A stretch of DNA of 9,124 bases from positions 1-9,124 of the forward strand of contig JAGRHK010000041.1 of NCBI GenBank assembly GCA_020444985.1, in the 5' to 3' direction. The DNA is from Candidatus Competibacteraceae bacterium (lineage in GTDB: Bacteria; Pseudomonadota; Gammaproteobacteria; Competibacterales; Competibacteraceae). The position numbers were made by a program, and so were the translations under genes. Below, one piece after another: positions 6,460 through 9,124 of the stretch. The notes under the pieces were generated by a model. It was given only the letters and a program-made list of their open reading frames with translations. It ran no database searches and was not told the DNA's origin. Every line of letters starts with the position of its first letter. Positions within the stretch are counted from its first letter, which is position 1.

Positions 6460-7098
6460 GTGAAGCAATTGTTGCTGTTGTACCCGTTGTTGCTATTGGT
6501 TATTTTGACCAGCCCTGTCCATGCTGAAACGCGCTATGCGACGGATGACTTTACGGTTCCGGTCCGTAGCGGCGCTTCCACGCGGCACAAGATTCTGCGC
6601 ATGGTGTCGAGCGGTACGCCGCTGAAAATTTTGCAAACCAGTGATGAAGGCTATACCCAGGTCAGGACGCCGGAGGGAACCGTTGGCTGGATGCTGACGC
6701 GCTACCTGATGGATCAGCCTCCCACCCGTGATCAGGTCGAGCAACTCAAAGAGCGCATGACCACGCTTGAGAGCGAAAATCAGACTTTGCGCGGCGACAA
6801 GGATGCGCTGGAAGCGACTCGCGCCGATCTGGCCCGCTGCGGCGAAGAGTTGGCGGACGTCCGCCAGGCTGCTTCTCAAACGTTGGCGATTGAAGAAGAT
6901 AATGCAAGGTTGCACAAGGAAAACGCTGCGTTGCAGGAGCAGCTTCTGCAACTTGAGACTCAAAACATGGCTCTGGACGATGCATCCAAGCGCAATTGGT
7001 TCCTGGTCGGCGCTGGCGTGGTTGTCGGCAGTCTGCTGCTCGGTCTGATCCTTCCGAATATTCCTCTGCGTCGCCGCCGGCGCTGGGATCAATTCTAG
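6460..7098 (+). CDS. TIGR04211-type SH3 domain, coiled-coil, membrane-anchored protein (YgiM-like)
   Basis: The likely start is the GTG at 6460, five bases after GGAG, giving 212 residues beginning MKQLLLLYPLLLL. An in-frame TTG at 6424 would spoil the signal peptide. Residues 1-22 are a signal peptide cut after PVHA. Residues 23-86 are a bacterial SH3 domain (VPVRSGAS..HKILRMV, then GTVGWMLTRYL). Residues 92-175 are a charged coiled coil with heptad Leu/Glu patterning. Residues 180-198 are a transmembrane helix, followed by a basic RRRRR tail at 204-208. This architecture matches the proteobacterial TIGR04211/YgiM family: an exported SH3 domain tethered by a C-terminal inner-membrane helix with a short cytoplasmic tail. 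Its role is probably cell envelope or wall related, not defined. It starts 51 bp after the synthase stop and may be read through from it, without an obvious functional link. Confidence 0.88.
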   Translation: MKQLLLLYPLLLLVILTSPVHAETRYATDDFTVPVRSGASTRHKILRMVSSGTPLKILQTSDEGYTQVRTPEGTVGWMLTRYLMDQPPTRDQVEQLKERMTTLESENQTLRGDKDALEATRADLARCGEELADVRQAASQTLAIEEDNARLHKENAALQEQLLQLETQNMALDDASKRNWFLVGAGVVVGSLLLGLILPNIPLRRRRRWDQF

Positions 7099-7170
7099 CG
7101 GAGCAGTTTTTTAAGTTTCAGGTTTCAAGCTTTTCTTTTGGGCGTGAATAACCGTCCTTCCCAATTGCAG

Positions 7171-7207
7171 TCGCTGCCCCCTCCGTCAGGTCAGGAGCGG
7201 GCAGCGA
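7171..7207. terminator. Strong hairpin between convergent genes, possible bidirectional terminator
   Basis: TCGCTGCCC (7171-7179) pairs perfectly with GGGCAGCGA (7199-7207). Inside it, after one C-C mismatch, CTCC (7181-7184) pairs with GGAG (7194-7197), leaving a 9-base loop. It lies between the 3' ends of the SH3 gene (7098) and the fumarase gene (7224), where a shared terminator is expected. There is no T-run after the stem on either strand, so it is not a classic intrinsic terminator. It could instead act as a 3'-end stabilising hairpin. Confidence 0.4.
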
Positions 7208-7223
7208 GGCTACGCTCCCTTGA

Positions 7224-8789
7224 TCAAGCGGTTTCTACGACTGGAATTTTGCCGATCTTCATCCGCCATTCCTTTGGCCCGGTTTGATGGACGCTGCTGC
7301 CCTGCGCATCGACGGCGACCGTGACCGGCATATCCTTCACCTCGAATTCATAGATGGCTTCCATGCCCAGATCCGCGAAGGCCAGCACTTTGGCAGCCTT
7401 GATCGCCTTGGACACCAGATAAGCCGCGCCGCCGACCGCCATTAGATAAACCGCTTGATTATCCTTGATGGCGTCAATGGCGATTTGACCACGCTCGGAC
7501 TTGCCAACCATGCCGAGCAGGCCCGTCTGCTCCAGCATTTGCCGGGTAAACTTGTCCATACGGGTTGCCGTCGTGGGGCCTGCGGGGCCGACCACTTCAT
7601 CGCGCACGGGATCGACCGGGCCGACGTAATAAATAAACCGGTCGGTGAAATCCACGGGCAATTTCTCGCCACGATTCATCATATCGGTCATGCGCTTGTG
7701 AGCCGCATCACGACCGGTCAGCAGCTTGCCGTTCAGCAACAGGACCTCGCCGGGCTTCCAGGAAGCAACGTCCTCGCGAGTCACTTTGGACAGATCGATG
7801 CGGCGGGCGTTGGCTGGCGCATAAGTCAGTTTCGGCCAATCCTCCAGACTCGGCGGATCCAACTTGGCCGGGCCACTGCCATCCAGGTGGAAATGCACAT
7901 GGCGGGTGGCCGCACAGTTCGGCACCAGGGCAATGGGTAGATTAGCGGCGTGGGTCGGGTAGTCGAGTACCTTGACGTCGAGCACCGTGGTCAAGCCGCC
8001 CAGACCTTGTGCGCCAATGCCAAGGGCGTTGACCTTTTCATACAGCTCGATGCGCAGCTCCTCAGCGCGATTTTTCGGTCCACGGGCGATCAATTCCTGA
8101 ATGTCGACGGGGGCCATCAGGGATTCCTTGGCCAACAGCAAGGCTTTCTCCGGCGTACCGCCAATGCCGACGCCCAGAATGCCCGGCGGACACCAGCCGG
8201 CGCCCATGGTGGGCACCGTCTTCAACACCCAGTCCACCAGATCATCCGACGGATTCAGCATGGCGAACTTGGACTTGGCTTCCGAACCGCCGCCTTTCGC
8301 GGCGCAGATCACTTCGACATGATGGCCAGCGACGATTTCGTAATGCACCACGGCCGGCGTATTGTCCTTGCTATTCTGACGTTTGCCAGCGGGATCGAGC
8401 AACACGGAAGCGCGTAACTTGTTATCCGGGTCCAAATAGGCGCGGCGCACGCCTTCGTTGACCATTTCCTGCACGCTCATCGTCGCATCCCAGCGCACAT
8501 CCATGCCGACTTTCAGGAACACCAACGCGATGCCGGTATCTTGACAGATCGGGCGGTGGCCTTCGGCGCACATCCGTGAGTTGATTAAAATCTGGGCAAT
8601 GGCGTCCTTGGCGGCTGGACTTTCTTCACGCTCGTACGCGGCCGCCAGCGCTTTGATGTAGTCCACTGGATGGTAGTAGCTGATGTACTGGAAGGCATCA
8701 GCAATCGACTGAATGAAATCGTCCTGACGAATGGTCGTCATGTCATGCTCCCACAGGCGAGTGAAATCCTCTTGGCGAATAGTGCTCAT
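7224..8789 (-). CDS. fumA: Fumarate hydratase class I ([4Fe-4S], single-chain)
   Basis: This enzyme hydrates fumarate to L-malate in the TCA cycle, in the cytoplasm. The alpha-type domain (PF05681, about residues 27-300) is followed by the beta-type domain (PF05683, about 305-510), as in single-chain class I fumarases. Three cysteines suit the oxygen-sensitive cluster: Cys82 in PICQDTGIA, Cys200 in GWCPPGILGVGIGG and Cys292 in VPNCAATRHVHFH. KGGGSE (165-170) and MVGKSERG (427-434) are further family signatures. From the ATG at 8789 the protein has 521 residues. An inner ATG at 8741 gives 505, close to the usual length and start (MTTIRQDDFIQSIADAFQYI), and has GGGAG six bases upstream. The outer start has GAGAGA five bases upstream, and the extra 16 residues begin MSTIRQEDF, a near copy of the inner start. 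Either or both starts may be used. The fumA symbol is by family only. Confidence 0.95.
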   Translation of the reverse strand: MSTIRQEDFTRLWEHDMTTIRQDDFIQSIADAFQYISYYHPVDYIKALAAAYEREESPAAKDAIAQILINSRMCAEGHRPICQDTGIALVFLKVGMDVRWDATMSVQEMVNEGVRRAYLDPDNKLRASVLLDPAGKRQNSKDNTPAVVHYEIVAGHHVEVICAAKGGGSEAKSKFAMLNPSDDLVDWVLKTVPTMGAGWCPPGILGVGIGGTPEKALLLAKESLMAPVDIQELIARGPKNRAEELRIELYEKVNALGIGAQGLGGLTTVLDVKVLDYPTHAANLPIALVPNCAATRHVHFHLDGSGPAKLDPPSLEDWPKLTYAPANARRIDLSKVTREDVASWKPGEVLLLNGKLLTGRDAAHKRMTDMMNRGEKLPVDFTDRFIYYVGPVDPVRDEVVGPAGPTTATRMDKFTRQMLEQTGLLGMVGKSERGQIAIDAIKDNQAVYLMAVGGAAYLVSKAIKAAKVLAFADLGMEAIYEFEVKDMPVTVAVDAQGSSVHQTGPKEWRMKIGKIPVVETA

Positions 8790-8813
8790 GGTATTCTCTC
8801 AAGGGCGAAAGAG

Positions 8814-8829
8814 GGCGCGAATTCGCGCC
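8814..8829. promoter_or_regulatory. 16-bp perfect palindrome upstream of fumarase, possible operator
   Basis: GGCGCGAATTCGCGCC is its own reverse complement. It lies 25-40 bp upstream of the outer fumarase ATG (8789), in the leader or promoter region, and on the other side faces the small plus-strand gene at 8907. A half-site-like GGGCGCGATT recurs at 8841-8850. The symmetry suits a dimeric repressor or activator, but no regulator is identified, and chance occurrence in GC-rich DNA is possible. No well-spaced -35/-10 pair for fumarase was found around it. Confidence 0.35.
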
Positions 8830-8906
8830 GGAAAGCGTTAGGGCGCGATTAGTTTAGCATCCCTGCTTAGGTAAGCGGCGTATCTCGTTGCGGAAGGCGA
8901 AGAAGC

Positions 8907-9065
8907 ATGAAATCAGATGTTATAAAGCGGCCCTTTCCAAAGATCGATGAAGAATGGGAGGCGCTGATCGCGGCAGCGCCCGGTGAGAATCATCCGCTCG
9001 ATCCTGACACGGAACAGGCTTTCCCAGATCAGCGCGCTTGTTGGTATCTGCCCGTTCAACTGTGA
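8907..9065 (+). CDS. Small hypothetical protein, 52 residues
   Basis: An ATG at 8907 opens 52 codons to a TGA at 9063-9065. A purine-rich GGAAGGCGAAGAAG segment upstream includes an AAGG about nine bases from the ATG. The product begins MKSDVIKRPFPKIDEEWEAL and ends DQRACWYLPVQL. It is acidic in the middle and has no signal peptide, membrane segment or repeat. The family is not recognised. Size, acidity and the absence of a catalytic motif would suit a small antitoxin or regulator, but no toxin gene is visible in the remaining 59 bp. It is transcribed away from fumarase. Coding status rests on the ribosome site, GC-rich wobble positions and plausible composition only. Confidence 0.5.
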   Translation: MKSDVIKRPFPKIDEEWEALIAAAPGENHPLDPDTEQAFPDQRACWYLPVQL

Positions 9066-9114
9066 TTCAATAATTCAATAAGCGGGGTCATGAAACAAAG
9101 AAACGGAGTCATGA
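9065..9114. repeat. Two short direct repeats at the right edge
   Basis: ATTCAATA occurs twice in tandem (9065-9072 and 9073-9080), beginning at the last base of the small gene's stop codon. Immediately after, CGGGGTCATGA (9083-9093) and CGGAGTCATGA (9104-9114) are an 11-bp direct repeat with one mismatch and a 21-bp period. Each copy contains an ATG. The one at 9090 stays open to the window end (MKQRNGVMTCE), so it could be the first codons of another gene or the edge of a small mobile or repetitive element; the window ends too soon to tell. Confidence 0.5.
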
Positions 9115-9124
9115 CTTGTGAGCC

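Noticed and set aside
5905..6468. 187-codon minus-strand frame at the synthase 3' end
   Set aside because: It is a shadow of the synthase C-terminal ThDP domain, whose motifs are unmistakable on the plus strand.
6493..7092. 199-codon minus-strand frame opposite the SH3 protein
   Set aside because: The plus-strand gene has a signal peptide, SH3 domain, coiled coil and membrane anchor in the right order; the antisense product has none.
7455..8417. Two plus-strand frames (161 and 155 codons) inside the fumarase gene
   Set aside because: They are antisense to conserved fumarase motifs and have no recognisable product.
1..9124. CRISPR array, tRNA or rRNA genes
   Set aside because: No regularly spaced 25-40-bp repeats, no tRNA-like cloverleaf and no rRNA-like sequence were noticed. 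This was a reading by eye, so a weak tRNA could be missed.

Overview
The window looks like ordinary chromosome from a gammaproteobacterium of moderate-to-high GC. The best guess, from general resemblance only, is something near Competibacter/Contendobacter or the purple sulfur bacteria. The clues are a class I iron-sulfur fumarase, an SH3/coiled-coil membrane-anchored envelope protein of the TIGR04211 (YgiM-like) type, a biosynthetic acetolactate synthase large subunit, and a long Rpn/YhgA-type nuclease beside a decayed Tn3-family transposase. No rRNA, tRNA, CRISPR array, intact insertion sequence or prophage was seen.

Layout. (1) 1-489, minus: the 5' part of a secreted protein that runs off the left edge, probably a YncE-like beta-propeller/alkaline phosphatase family protein, with a good extended -10 promoter in front of it. 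(2) 490-772: non-coding, with a perfect hairpin and a 7-bp tandem repeat. (3) 773-2818, minus: a two-gene unit. The upstream gene encodes a peptidoglycan-binding/metzincin-like zinc metalloprotease with no signal peptide; the downstream gene encodes a membrane-anchored or secreted HEAT-repeat protein. (4) 2819-3471: gene-poor, holding the frameshifted C-terminal remnant of a Tn3-family transposase. (5) 3472-4503, plus: an Rpn-family PD-(D/E)XK nuclease. (6) 4541-6408, plus: a possible 39-codon upstream ORF with a strong ribosome binding site, overlapping the start of the acetolactate synthase large-subunit gene. No small-subunit gene follows. (7) 6460-7098, plus: the TIGR04211-type SH3 protein. 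(8) 7099-7223: convergent intergenic region with a strong hairpin. (9) 7224-8789, minus: class I fumarate hydratase, whose first nine codons are present twice. (10) 8790-8906: shared divergent intergenic region with a 16-bp perfect palindrome. (11) 8907-9065, plus: a 52-codon unrecognised small gene. (12) 9066-9124: short direct repeats at the right edge.

Functionally the window mixes core metabolism (branched-chain amino acid synthesis, TCA cycle), envelope proteins and mobile-DNA debris. The genes do not form one pathway. No complete new system is evident. The points most worth following are the signal-less peptidoglycan-binding metalloprotease paired with a HEAT protein, the upstream ORF overlapping the acetolactate synthase start, the cysteine-rich insert in that synthase, and the duplicated fumarase start. 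All family names come from reading protein motifs by eye; no database search was run.
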